Below are positions 36,101-47,012 of a stretch of DNA of 64,000 nucleotides, one piece after another. A program made the translations under genes and the position numbers. The stretch lies in NCBI GenBank assembly GCA_033060915.1, contig CM065387.1, positions 37,672,501 through 37,736,500 of the forward strand. Reading direction: 5' to 3'. Source of the stretch: Euryodendron excelsum. Taxonomy: Eukaryota; Streptophyta; Magnoliopsida; Ericales; Pentaphylacaceae. Position 1 is the first letter of the stretch. Every line of letters begins with the position of its first letter. Below the pieces are notes generated by a model that saw only the letters and a program-made list of their open reading frames with translations, did no database searches and had not been told where the DNA came from.

Positions 36101-36792
36101 AGAAAACCCAAGAGGGTTCGAAGAGGGAAGAGAGACGGGGTGGTGCTTAAACGTAAAGAGAAAACCTACCTTGTGTCTTTTTATTTTACTTTACTTTGCG
36201 CGCTTTGTTTTCCTTGCTTTGCTTCGGTCTTCGCTTCAGTCTTTGTCTTGATCTTCGTCTTGATCTTCAAGAACTACGAGTTGCAGCACTTCAAGTCCTC
36301 AATAGAGTCTTTGGAGGCTAGTGTATGAGTATACGAGAGTGTATATGAGTGTATAGGAGGCTAGGGTTTGTGTATGGTGGCTAGGGTTTAGGAAACCTAA
36401 AGAAGACTAGGGTTTAGTGAGGCTATGAGCTCTGTATATCGAATATTAGGGCTTTCAGACTGAGTTGGCGGACCCTTTTCACGCTGAAGGAGGATTTGTA
36501 TTTATAAAGGACAGAACATCCTAACGCCTATTGCAGTAGCGCTAGGGCAAAAAATACATTAGCGCCACTAGCAGTGGCGCTAGGCCAGCCACTTAGGAAA
36601 GATTTTAAGTTGGAAAGCAACATATCTTCAGAAGATTTGGGCGCTTGAACTAATGACTACCATGTAATTTTTAGCCTAGCTTCACTAGGAGTGACTCCGG
36701 AAAGTCCGAGAGTGATTTGAAAGGGCCGGGAATGACCCGAAAGGCCGGAAAGGGACAAGAATACTTAGAACAGTGTCCTAAAGGATGAGTTA
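33188..36792 (-). mobile_element. Inverted, truncated Ogre-like LTR
   Basis: On the plus strand it starts TGTCACGCC, the reverse complement of an LTR 3' end (GGCGTGACA as in LTR4). It then runs backward through the LTR: 'catgtaagtatc', 'gttgcctacgtatcc', the tract as a C-poor complement (34020-35590), the exon-like 'gcatgc' region, the TATA box (36499-36508) and a perfect palindrome (36562-36584). It breaks off at about 36792, so roughly the first 1.1 kb of the LTR is absent. The break joins directly to the post-gag segment (AAAGCCCTATTGAAGAA). It replaces gag. Confidence 0.8.
36499..36584 (-). promoter_or_regulatory. Promoter of the inverted LTR: TATA box and perfect palindrome
   Basis: The minus strand has TTTATAAATA at 36499-36508. 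Upstream on that strand is TAGCGCCACTGCTAGTGGCGCTA in 36562-36584, whose 10-base arms are perfectly complementary around a 3-base centre. A second related unit lies at about 36523-36545. Confidence 0.65.
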
Positions 36793-38779
36793 AAAGCCCT
36801 ATTGAAGAACACAAGAATCCCTTCAAAAGCGTATAAGAGAGGGGTGTTTTCACCCACCCTCTTTCTATCCCTTTACATTTTGGTTCTTAAATTAATTCCT
36901 GCATTTCTATTTCTTTAAAACAAAACTATATGCTTTTTACTACTATAATAAAATGATTAAGTCCTTTTATTCATTGCTGCCATCTTATTTTCTCTTGTGA
37001 ATGGTGACTACTCCTTATGCAAGGGGCACGGTTTATCTTATGAATCATCCGACTTGAAGTGGTGATAGCATGAGTTAACCATTTGCCAAATGATCTATTT
37101 TTTAAAGAGAGGGAGGATAAGAATGAGTGAAGTAACTACCCAAAGGTAACACTTACAAGACACCAAAGCTAAGCGATGTGCGGCTAGATTATCAAAATGA
37201 AGAAGAGCCATCTTTCATTTCCCCACATATAAAAGAGTGTTTATATTCCCTTTGCTTAACCCCTAGTGCCTTGCAAAAAGCAAAATATTCCTTGTCAACC
37301 CCGATCCAAGACTGTCCCCCCCCCCCCTCCCCCCTTGTTGGGGTAGACAATAATCGAGAACTCTAAGAATGTTATTCACCCTTTATCGTGCTAAGGTGAT
37401 ATTGAAGGCTCTATGGATCAAGCAATCTAGTTCAAAGTGAAGAGAGGCCCTCATTTCATTTCCCATTCCGTCAAAAGCTACCCCTTGCTAAACCCGTTGA
37501 GCCATTTATCTTTTTTTAAGAAAACCCTAACCTAGGGATCACCGCCCACAATGGTTTAGATTGAATTGTCATGCAAAGGGATCTACAAAAAAGAAGAAGA
37601 GGGGGATTGTAGAAATGTTCAAGAAAACAAAGAAAAGAAAAAAAGAAAAAAGGAAGGAAAAAAAATAAAAAGAAAAGGTAAAAGGAAAAAAAATTGCCAG
37701 GGAGCGAGAGGCCAAAAAAAAAAAAAGGGGACCTGAAGAAAACCATGATTGTGCCATCTTGAAAAGCGTGGTAAGAAGGCTGAAAGAGAAGTGAGTCATG
37801 TTGATCTCAAAACGCATATAGAAAGGTCGAAAGAAAAGAGTCATGTTCACCCTGAGGAATATACAGTAGGGGCAGGGAGGGAATTTAAAGGTGATCCTAG
37901 GTTACAAAGAAACCCAGTAGAAATAATAGGTTTGGGCCTTTACCCTTTCTTGCAAAAATCCGAAACCATGGCCTACATTACAACCCTACTAAAGTCCACT
38001 CTAATTGAAAGAAAATTGCTTACTCTAAATGAGCTAGACACGCTGCCAAAGCTAAGGAAGGGATGCTAACCCTACTAGAAGAAAAAATAGTGAAGGACGA
38101 TATGGATCTAAACCCTGTTGAAGACAACATCGAATTTGAGCCTACATGTCCTGTTGTTTCGAGAACCCCATAACCTGGCCTACATTATGTTCCTAAAGCA
38201 AAGTCTTCTCAGATTGAAAGACTGGTCGCTTATCGCTCTGCTAAAGGTAGATAAGTTGCTACTAAAACCTCGAGAGTCGAAAGTTTTAGCCCAATAATCC
38301 TATACACTAACCCTGAAATAGAGACTTGTAGGCAGTTAAAAGATTGAGAAAGGTACAAAGTGCTATCATCTAGTCAAGGTAAGGTTGAGCTAGAGGAGAG
38401 GCCAAACCCCCGAAAAGGAAGGAGTTACCATTCCAATGATACTGAGTTTGATAGCACTAGTACATGCATTTGCACAAAAAAAAAAAACAGATCGGCATGA
38501 GTTTCGCACACATAGGATCTAATTCCCTGTAGGAGAAAAAGTCACCGATACAACTTAATATCAACTCATGGAAGAAATATATAGCATCATCATCTATCAC
38601 ATGCATTTGGTCATATACTTAGCTTGTACACCATAAATATCTCTGCATGGTCATGCATTTAACTATCTAAGTTATAAATATCCATCTTTGTATAAAGTTT
38701 ATAAAATAAAATTGTCTAACATAAATACATCTACAAGATAGGGGCAAAAAAAGATCAGGGTCTCCATAAGGGGCATCGG
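36793..38779 (+). other. Post-gag spacer of the second internal segment (no pol)
   Basis: Matches 58808-60540 and 21641-23247 landmark by landmark: 'cttcaaaagcgtataagaga', 'gatagcatgagttaacca', C-rich run at 37315-37334, 'gatcaccgcccacaatggtt', and the purine-rich tract at 37590-37735. It continues through the MAYITTLLKSTLIERKLL frame (37971-38066) and 'ctcagattgaaagactgg'. The frame 37749-38069 is the longest here but has no recognised domain. No pol motifs. Confidence 0.55.
37590..37735 (+). other. Purine-rich tract between gag and the antisense gene (copy 2)
   Basis: About 145 bases of nearly pure A/G on the plus strand (GAAAAGAAAAAAAGAAAAAA and similar). Equivalent to 22380-22480 and 59610-59760. 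Confidence 0.7.
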
Positions 38780-38866
38780 TCAAAGATCAAAGTCTATATC
38801 CTCTAGATCGAAGTCTCCGAAACCTAGCTCTGGAGGAGGTGGATAGCTACTAGAAGCCCTAGCATC

Positions 38867-38953
38867 CTGCGAAGAGGACAGAACTAGAATCAGCAGGGCA
38901 AAGGAATAACGAATAGTAGAGCGAACAAAAGAAGGAAAGAAAGGCCAACATAC
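38867..38953 (-). other. Candidate intron in PMD gene copy B
   Basis: Minus strand GTATGTTGGC...CTCTTCGCAG, 87 bases. Both ends match the introns of copies A and C. Here the length is a multiple of three and the intron is open, so retention would also keep the frame. Confidence 0.6.
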
Positions 38954-39712
38954 CCAGCCACTACCCATTTGGGCTAAGCGAGTCGTCATAGAAGCTACCT
39001 CTGCCTGGTACTGATCTCTCTCCATCTGGTACTGGTCCCTCTCCATCTGGTATTGGTCCCTCTGGTCTTGCACGGAAGTAAACTCTGCCTAGGGCACATA
39101 TCCTCCGGCTCGGTGTCACAAGTCAACCACCTCCTGGCTAACAGCATATCCACAAACTACTACCTCGAACCGAGTAAACACATCGATAGAATGAGCCCCA
39201 AAGTACGCAGCATAATCCGTATTCAGAGGAAGCAAGAACCCAACACTCGGCTGGTGCTCCTGATAGGGAATAGGCACTCGCTCCACCAAGGCTCCAAACA
39301 TGTGCTCCGGCGGATCCCCAACTAACCGAAACTCCTCATGAAACTGGCGCCAGTGTTGCTCCCATAGGTAAGACTCCTAAGAGTCATTGCAGAGAAAGGA
39401 AGCCCTCCATTGGGACAACGGGACTAAGTATCACACTGTCTCACAATGAACCGACCCAACAAAAGGCTGCCAAGTCACGTCCCTCGCCTCAATGAGCTCT
39501 AGGTTAGCCCGAAGTGTCACAAAATCAATGATCCCCGACCGCTGGGCTACCCGGTCACGAGCCCACCTCAAAGCATGAGGATAAAGGTTATCCTCGACAA
39601 CTGTAGGGCGACGAACAAGCAGGTACTCGTAGCTCCACTAGACGAGAAAAGGCCAGAAACCAGTCATGCTACCCTAACGAGAGGAAGTCCAGACCCATAT
39701 CGATCGAAGGAA

Positions 39713-39717
39713 ACAGT
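39713..39717 (+). repeat. Target-site duplication of the Copia element, left copy (ACAGT)
   Basis: The uninterrupted paralogue at 61457-61461 reads ACAGC. The left copy here is ACAGT and the right copy (50839-50843) is ATAGC. Each differs from the original by one C-to-T change. Confidence 0.75.
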
Positions 39718-41746
39718 TGTTGACTCAAGGTTGACCCTACGTTGATTCTGATGATAACTAAACCTTGTGTTATTTTACTAATGAATTTACTTAGTGTGCA
39801 GATTAAAAAAGTTTATAATTTAGACTTAAAGTTTAATCTTAAGTCTAATACATGTCAAGATGAATGCACAACAAGTTCAAGATCAAGCAAAGTATTCTAA
39901 AAGTTGTGCAATGGACCAAACAGAGGGATGTCGCATATTTCTACTTCAAACAAATATTTTACATTCGAAGAGATTGAAGGTGTTCAAATGAAGCTTTCAT
40001 TAAGTATGCATAGACTTAGTGAAATTGATTTGCACTCAAGAAATAATGAAGACTTCATTAGAATGTGCAATGATTAGCTGAAGATGAATTGATTGTTGAA
40101 GAGATTGAAAATGCTCAAGAGAAGACTTTATCAAGAATGCAAAGATCAATTCCAGATTATGTGATTGAAGTTGCTTCAGAAAAAAACTCATAATGATTGT
40201 CTGATCTCTACAAGGGATCCAAGTGAAGAATTCTTCTACAATATAAAGAATCAATGAAGAAAGAAGAAAGAAGAATTGCTAGCAAAGAGAAGAAATAAAA
40301 AATGAAGCATTGTGAAGCTCTACATAATTGAGAAAGCCTAGCACTGAAAGAAATAGTGAAAGAGGAAGCTTTGCAAATCAAGAAAAATAGATCAACATTG
40401 ATCTAATAAAGCTCTGACTACTTGAGAGTCAAAAGAAGATGAGTGTCAAATGATTGATTCAATCTAAATTGAATAGAAGTTAACTCTGATGAGTTAAAAG
40501 GGTTTGATTGATCATCATACCCCAAAGAAAAGATCCCTTAAAGATCTGATACTGCTGCTAAGATGAGCTGGATCATTAGAAGTCAGAAAATAGATTTCTA
40601 GGCAATGAGTGGACTCATAGAAATGAAGAGTCGCCTGATGGAGACAGACGAAAATGGCTTGAAGACAAAATGATTAATGAGCGGACTCATGAAAATGAAG
40701 AGTCGCCTCATGAATACAAAAGCAAAAGCCTGAAGACAAAGTGGTCAATGAGCGGACTCATGAAAATGAAGAGTCACCTCATGAACACAGAAGCAAAATC
40801 CTGAAGGCCAAATGTATAAAGAGCCGACTCCTAAAGATGAAGAGTCGCCCCATGACAATAGAAGCAAAAGGCTAAAGATCAAATGTACAAAGAGTAGACT
40901 CTTGAAGGTGAAGAGTCACCACATGAAGGCAGAAGCAAAGATGTGAAGACAGAATGAACGAGGAGCCGACTCATTGATATGAAGAGCAGACTCATGGAGA
41001 CAATGAACAACAACTGGTAAATGTAGAAGCAGAAAGTGTCGACTCTACAAGTCTGGAGCTGACCCCTGGGATATGACGGCTAGTTTTTTTAACGTTATAA
41101 CGGACTAGACGTGCATTAAATGAAGCCCAACAACCTCTAACGAATGAATTCAATACAGGGGTTTATAGACAAACTTCTAGTTACATTTATAAGAAGGAAG
41201 AGAGACAAGAAACAAGAATCATTGACTGATCAATTGAAATTCCTAAATATTCTTCTTGTCTTCAACTTGTGAGCTTTGATTGTATAATCTACTCTTGTTA
41301 GAGAGTTTGTGAGTTACTTGTATATTTTCATACACTTGTACTTGAGAGTTTGAGAGTTCTCTTGAGAAAGAAAAACTCTTATAAGTTTGAGTGGAGCTTG
41401 GACAAAACCACTTGGTGGCTGAAGAACTCGGTGATGAGTTCTTGTGTATAGTGAGCTAAGCACTTTGTCAATCAACATCCCATTTGTAATTGGAGATTAC
41501 ATAGTGGAAGAAGACTTCAAGGGGGTCTTGGGTGAGGACGTAGACCACGGTTTGTGGTTAAACTTCAGTAAATCTCTGTGTTCATTCTATTGCTCTATTT
41601 TCTCTTCTCCTTTTCATTACATTGCATTACATATAGTTTGATCACTGTTACATTGCTTAGATTAATTTTAATTAATCTTAATTGCAATTAATCTTCAAAA
41701 AACCCAATTCACCCCCCCTCCCCCTCGGGTTACCTTTGGGCGAACA
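39718..41746 (+). repeat. 5' LTR of the Copia element
   Basis: 2029 bases. It carries about 365 bases (about 40068-40432) that the 3' LTR lacks, plus a 71-base minisatellite. The TATA box seen in the 3' LTR is altered here (TTTATAGACAAAC near 41161), so this promoter may be weak. Confidence 0.9.
40603..41020 (+). repeat. 71-base minisatellite in the Copia 5' LTR
   Basis: About six units starting near 40603, 40676, 40747, 40818, 40889 and 40960. Each unit has GAGCGGACTCATGAAAATGA followed by AGAGTCGCCTCATGA, so GACTC and GAGTC form short inverted arms. The same array is in the 3' LTR. Confidence 0.88.
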
Positions 41747-41748
41747 AT

Positions 41749-41760
41749 TGGTATCAGAGC
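41749..41760 (+). other. Copia primer binding site (initiator tRNA-Met)
   Basis: TGGTATCAGAGC, two bases after the 5' LTR, is complementary to the 3' end of plant initiator tRNA-Met, the usual Copia primer. Confidence 0.93.
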
Positions 41761-41802
41761 TTGTGTTCCTGTTTTAAGGCTTGACATCCTAGGAATAGAT
41801 TC

Positions 41803-43400
41803 ATGGTAACCAATTTTGGAAACTCTCATGGTGAGGGTCAATCTACAAATAGACCACCTATATTCAATGGCACCAATTACAATTATTGGAAAAATAGAAT
41901 GAGAATTTATATCCAATTGGTTGATTATGACTTATGGAGACTCATAGTAAATGGTCCCTAAACCAAAATCTAAATGGGATGAAGATGATTTGAAAATGCT
42001 ACAATCTAATGCTAAAGCTATGAATATTTTATATTGTGCACTTGATCCTAATGAATTTAATCGCATTTCCACTTGTGAATCAGCAAAAAAACATATGGGA
42101 TAGATTAGAAGTCACACATGAAGGTAGCAATCAAGTTAAAGAATCCAAAATCAATATATTGGTACATAACTATGAATTGTTCAAAATGAAACCTAATGAA
42201 TCCATCAACGAAATGTTCACTAGATTTACCGATATTATTAATTGTTTAAAATCTCTTGGAAAGGTGTATCATAACAATGAGCAGGTGAGAAAGATTCTAA
42301 GGTCTCTGCCAAAGGCTTGGGAGGCTAAGGTCACAACAATCCAAGAAGCCAATGACCTTAACACCCTGCCTCTGGAAGAACTCTTGGGCTCTCTAATGAC
42401 ACATGAGCTCACACAAAAGCAACATGCTCGAGAGGATGAAGAAAAGAAGAAAAGGGTAGTTGCATTCAAATCCACCAGTCAAGAGGACGATGAATCTATA
42501 AGTGATGAGAATGAAGATGAAATTGCTCTCATCACTCGAAAATTTAAGAGATTCATAAAGAAGAAATGGAGAGGTGGAAAGAAGCATGAAGCCAAGGGAG
42601 AATCTAGCAAGGAATCCAATATAACATGTTCTAAATGCAAGAAGTCTAGCCATATGAAGATAGAGTGTCCTCCGCTCAGAAAGAGAGGAAAGAAATATCA
42701 AGGGAAGAAGGCCATGGCAGCCACGACTTAGAGTGATGATGAAGAATTAAGCTTCGAAGAAGAAACTGAACCACAGGAAGTGGCTAACCTATGTCTCATG
42801 GCTCATGAAGATGATAGTGAGATATCTGATTCTTCACAATTTACTTTCAATGAATTGCAAGATGCATTTGATGACTTACTTTGTGAATTTAGAAAAATAG
42901 GAATTAAAAATGGACTTCTTAAAAAGATGGTTTCTACTCTTACAAATGAAAATGAGAATTTACAAAAGGAAATTAAAGTTTTGAAAAATGAAGTCTGTGT
43001 CTTGAAGGATAAGAATAAGAAAAATTCTTTTCAAAAGGACTTTTCAAAAGAAAATCAAATTTTGCTTGAAAAGGTCAAAAGATTGGAAACAAGTCTTTAT
43101 AGATGTGTAAATGAAAAAGAAAAATTGGATGCAATTTTAGGAAAACAAAATTATTCACTTGACAAAGCTGGCCGTGGTTTTGATCTATTTAAAAGGAATA
43201 AATTTTCAAATGGCAGATTTAGTACTTTAATTGGAAAATCACAAGTCTCATGCTTTTACTGTCATAAAATAAGACATATTGCTAGTAAATGCCATGTTTT
43301 ACAAAAATTAAATGTTCCTAGCAATGCATGGGTCTCTAAAAGACAAGTGAGGACTAACCCCCAAGGACCCAAGATGATTTTGGTACCTAAGGTGAGATAA
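41803..43400 (+). pseudogene. Copia gag pseudogene
   Basis: The start ATG at 41803 leads into FNGTNYNYWKNRMRIYI (about 41855), the usual N-terminus of Copia gag. A stop and frameshift follow near 41960. The UBN2-type gag domain runs to about 42440. The first zinc knuckle is CSKCKKSSHMKIEC (about 42628-42670; C-x2-C-x4-H-x4-C). An in-frame TAG at 42729-42731 interrupts the frame. After it comes a coiled-coil region (about 42890-43130) and a second knuckle, CFYCHKIRHIASKC (about 43250-43292). A TAA at 43399-43401 separates it from protease in the same frame. Gag would coat and package the RNA. Two knuckles and a long coiled coil are typical of the SIRE group. Confidence 0.85.
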
Positions 43401-43401
43401 A

Positions 43402-44690
43402 TTCTTTTGTAGGTTTGCCTTCAAGCAAAATCCAAGAAAGACCATTGGTACATGGATAGTGGATGCTCAAGGTATATGACGGGAGATGAAGCACAATTCA
43501 CATCTCTCTCACCAAAGGATGGAGGTCTTGTCACATTTGGTGACAATAGCAAAGGGAAGATAATCAGTATAGGTAGTGTTTGTAAGAATTTCTCTACCTC
43601 TATCGAAAATGTTTTACTTGTTAAAAGATTCAAACACAATCTTTTGAGCATTAGTCAACTTTGTGACAAAGGATGCAAGGTTGTATTTGAATCCTCTACA
43701 TGTGATGTAATTGACATTAATGTTAACAAGACAATTCTCACTGGACATAGACAAGGCAATATTTATGTTTTCAATCTTAATGATTTATCCTCTTACAAAA
43801 TAGAATGCCTTGCTGCTGTAAACAGTGATGAAAGTTGGTTGTGGCATAGAAGACTTGGTCACATTAGTATGAACATACTTTCAAAAGTTTCTAAAAATGA
43901 TTTGCTCAAAGGTCTTCCAAAGATAAAATTTGACAAAGATAGAGTTTGTGATGCTTGTCAATTAGGTAACCAAACTCGAATTTCTTTCAAATCCTTAAAT
44001 ATGCTCACTATCTCTAGGCCCCTACAACTATTGCATATGGACTTCTTTGGACCAACTAGGACTTTGAGTCTTGGTGGTAAACAATATGCACTTGCTATTA
44101 TTGATAACTATTCTAGATTTACATGGACATTTTTCTTAGCTCATAAGGATGAGATAATTGCTTTCTTTACAAAATTTTGTAGAAAAGTCCAAAATGAAAA
44201 AGGATTTTCAATTATTTCTATTAGGACTGATCATGGAGGGGAATTTGATTGTAAACCTTTCGAAATGTTTTGTGATAAAAATGGTTTTGATCACAATTTC
44301 TTAGCCCCTAGAACACCTCAACAAAATAAGGTTGTTGAGAGGAAAAATAGAGTTCTAGAAGAAATGGCTAGAACCATGCCTTGCGAAAATAGTTTACCAA
44401 AATACTTTTGGGCTGAAGCTGTTAACACAGCTTGTTATATTTTAAATTGAATTTTATTTAGAAAGTTTTTGAACAAAACCCCCTATGAACTTTGGAAAAA
44501 CAAGAAACCAAATGTCTCATGCTTTAAAGCTTTTGGATGTAAATAATTTGTATTGAATAACAATAAAAACAACCTCAGCAAGTTTGATGCTAAATCCGAC
44601 AAGGGTGTATTTCTTGGCTATTCAACACATAGCAAGGCTTATAAAGTCTTTATAAGAGGACTCTAGTAGTTGAAGAATCAGTCCACATCA
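43402..44690 (+). pseudogene. Copia protease and integrase, broken
   Basis: Same frame as gag. Protease has the catalytic motif DSG (WYMDSGCSRYMTG, about 43443-43484). Next is the HHCC zinc-binding (GAG-pre-integrase) segment, HRRLGH...CDAC (about 43847-43960). The integrase core has all three acidic residues: D in LHMDFFGP (44040), D in RTDHGGEF (44229) and E in VVERKNR (44337), with 35 residues between the last two (DD35E). A TGA at 44448-44450 stops the frame. The region after it (NKTPYELW, then a TAA near 44541, then FLGYSTHSKAY) is still recognisable. A frameshift near 44660 puts reverse transcriptase in another frame. Confidence 0.88.
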
Positions 44691-46517
44691 CTTTTAATGA
44701 ACTTAATCATTCTTTAAAGAACATTGCAAGTGATGATGTGGATGAGCTAGAACTTGAAGTGGAAAAGATGGACATCCAACCAAGCTCAAATGAGAAACCA
44801 CAAAAGGAAAGAGAAGTTCAAGGAGTTCCTACCAGCCAGCAAGAAATCAATGAAGATTTACTAAAGGAATGGAAGTTTGTGCATAACCATCCTACAGAAC
44901 AAATCTTAGGTGATTCTTCACAAAGTGTAAGAACTCGTTCCTCTATCAAAAATATATTTAATCATCTTGCATTTTTATCACAAATAAAACCTAAGTGTTT
45001 TAATGATGCTGAACATGATGAATTTTGGATAAATGCAATGCAAAAAGAATTGAAACAATTTCAAATGAATGAGGTATGGAACCTTGTTCCTAAACCTAGT
45101 GAGCATCTAGTTATTGGAACTAAATGGGTATTTAGAAATAAAATGGATGAATCCGGAATTGTTGTGAGGAACAAGGCAAGACTTATTGCTCAAGGTTATA
45201 GCCAAGAGGAAGGCATTGATTTTGATGAAACCTATGCTCCTGTAGCTAGACTAGAAGCCATTAGATTACTACTTGCATTTGCTTGTTCTAAAAATTTCAA
45301 ATTATATCAAATAGATGTTAAAAGTGCTTTTCTAAATGGTTTTATCAATGAAAAAGTTTTTATTGAACAACCACTTAGATTTGAAGATCCAAACTTTCTT
45401 GACCATGTTTTCAAACTCACAAAAGCGTTGTATGGTTTGAAGCAAGCCCCAAGGGCTTGGTATAAAAGACTAGGTAAGTTTTTTATTGAAAAAGGTTTTT
45501 CAAGAGGAAAAATAGATACAACTCTTTTTATCAAAATAAAAAACAATGATATGCTTGTAGTGCAAATTTATGTGGATGATATTATATTTAGTGCTACTAA
45601 TGAATCGCTTTGCAAAGAATTTGCTAAGTGTAAGCAGGGAGAATTCGAGATGAGTATGATAGGCAAACTCAACTACTTTCTCGGACTTCAAATCAAGCAA
45701 TCAAAGGAAGGCATCTTTATCAACCAAGCCAAGTACATCAAGGACTTAATTAAAAAAATTTGGCATGGAAGATGCAAAGCCTATAAGTACTCCAATGAGT
45801 ACTACAACAATGTTAAACAAAGATGAGAAAGGTAAGTCAGTAGATACAAAACTTTATAGAAGCATGATAGGATCACTATTGTATCTAACTGCTAATAGAC
45901 TAGACATAATATTTAGTGTTTGGTTATGTGCTCGTTTTCAATCTAATCCTAAAGAGTCTCATATGATTGCTGTAAAGAGAATTTTTCGTTATCTTAAGCA
46001 CACACCAAACCTTAGATTATGGTATCCAAAGGGCACTTGTTTTAATTTGAATGCTTACACTAACGTTGACTATGCGAGGAGTAGAGTTGATAGTAAGAGC
46101 ACAAGTGGCTCTTGCCAAGTCCTAGGCAATATGATTGTATCTTGGTATAGTAAGAAACAAAATTCAGTTACTCTCTCCACAGTTGAGGCTGAATATTTAC
46201 CAGTTGGTAGCTGTTATGCACAAGTTTTTGGGATCAAACGACAATTAAAAGATTATGGAATCTTGTTTGATCATATTCCCATTAAGTTTGATAATACCAG
46301 TGCTATAAACTTGACTAAAAATCCTGTTCAACACTCTCGCACAAAGCACACATTGAAATTAGATCACTTTATACAAGACCATGTGCAAAAAGGTGATATA
46401 GAACTTCACTTTGTATGCACTAATATGCAATTAGCTGATATCTTTACCAAATCGTTGAGTGAAGATTGTTTTTGTATGATTAGAAGAGAATTAGAGATGA
46501 GTGTTCTTATATCTTAA
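44691..46517 (+). pseudogene. Copia reverse transcriptase and RNase H, frameshifted
   Basis: The open part 44738-45826 holds the Copia reverse transcriptase: WNLVPKP, GTKWVFRNK, RLIAQGYSQ-EGIDFDETYAPV, then the catalytic YVDD at 45569-45580, then LNYFLGLQI. One extra A in the run at about 45752-45758 shifts the frame. The correct frame resumes at 45765 (EDAKPISTPM) and runs to a TAA at 46515-46517. RNase H is recognisable by KSTSGSCQ, STVEAEY (catalytic E), DNTSAI and LADIFTKSL. Its first acidic motif is changed (TNVDYARS in place of the usual SDADYAG). The extra ORF begins about 500 bases downstream. Confidence 0.9.
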
Positions 46518-47012
46518 AATGTGTTTAATTTTAGTGAAATTTGTGTTTTGAATGTTTGAATATGTTTGTCATTCATATGAAATGCATTTCTTAAATTTTT
46601 GATGCATTACATGATCATATTTAGACAATTTTTATCTCAAAACTTGAAAAAGATCATTTCATGAATTTCTTATAATTCACATGCTCGGTCTGGATGCATA
46701 AGTCGACACTCTATTTCAAAGAGTTGGCTCATCACAACAGTGGACTTAAATTATTTCATTAACAAGGCATGTGTCAGCTCATTTAGTTCATGATTCACCT
46801 CATGCTTCGAGCCTATGTACTTTGACGAAGCCGACTTTACAAACATTCAAAATTTCCCTCTCTCATTCACTCTCACTCTTTTTCTCTCCCGCTCCCCTGT
46901 TCGCACCATAACCCAACTGTCACTCATGAACCATTGCAAATCTTCATCTCAAACTCTTTATAAACCCTAATCGACTCCATTCCATCATTTCTCAACATTT
47001 CTTAATCCTATA
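46518..47012 (+). other. Spacer between Copia pol and the extra ORF
   Basis: No coding. It contains a short copy of the LTR-like GTCGACACTCTATTTCAAAG motif (about 46703) and a pyrimidine-rich stretch (about 46855-46900, CTCTCTCATTCACTCTCACT) that could be a splice-acceptor region for a subgenomic message. That role is inferred. Confidence 0.45.

Larger units (their letters stand above)
38780..39717 (-). pseudogene. Antisense PMD gene, copy B, 3' part (split by Copia)
   Basis: C-terminal half of the second antisense gene. From high to low coordinate: the region after the PMD core (about 39717-39560, YLLVRRPTVVE-like), an RDVTWQPF segment (about 39480), the VGDPPEHMFGALVERVPIPY segment (39301-39325), and a coiled coil with a threefold RDQYQME heptad-like repeat (about 39070-38975). 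The intron is at 38867-38953, and the tail is YPPPPELGF...DIDFDL with stop TGA at 38780-38782. The Copia element has inserted just upstream of the DWGSFSFG motif's coding strand partner; the remaining 5' part is at 50839-51343. A few in-frame stops (for example near 39655 and 39375) show decay. Confidence 0.6.

Noticed and set aside
36562..36584. microRNA hairpin
   Set aside because: The perfect inverted repeat is only 10 bases per arm, too short for a miRNA precursor. A DNA-level palindrome is more likely.
37516..37850. Two overlapping Phe-rich minus-strand frames
   Set aside because: Also the complement of the purine-rich tract. They have no start context and are not matched in the other copies.
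40603..41020. CRISPR-like array (regular 71-base spacing)
   Set aside because: Whole units are repeated with no unique spacers, and the setting is a plant LTR.
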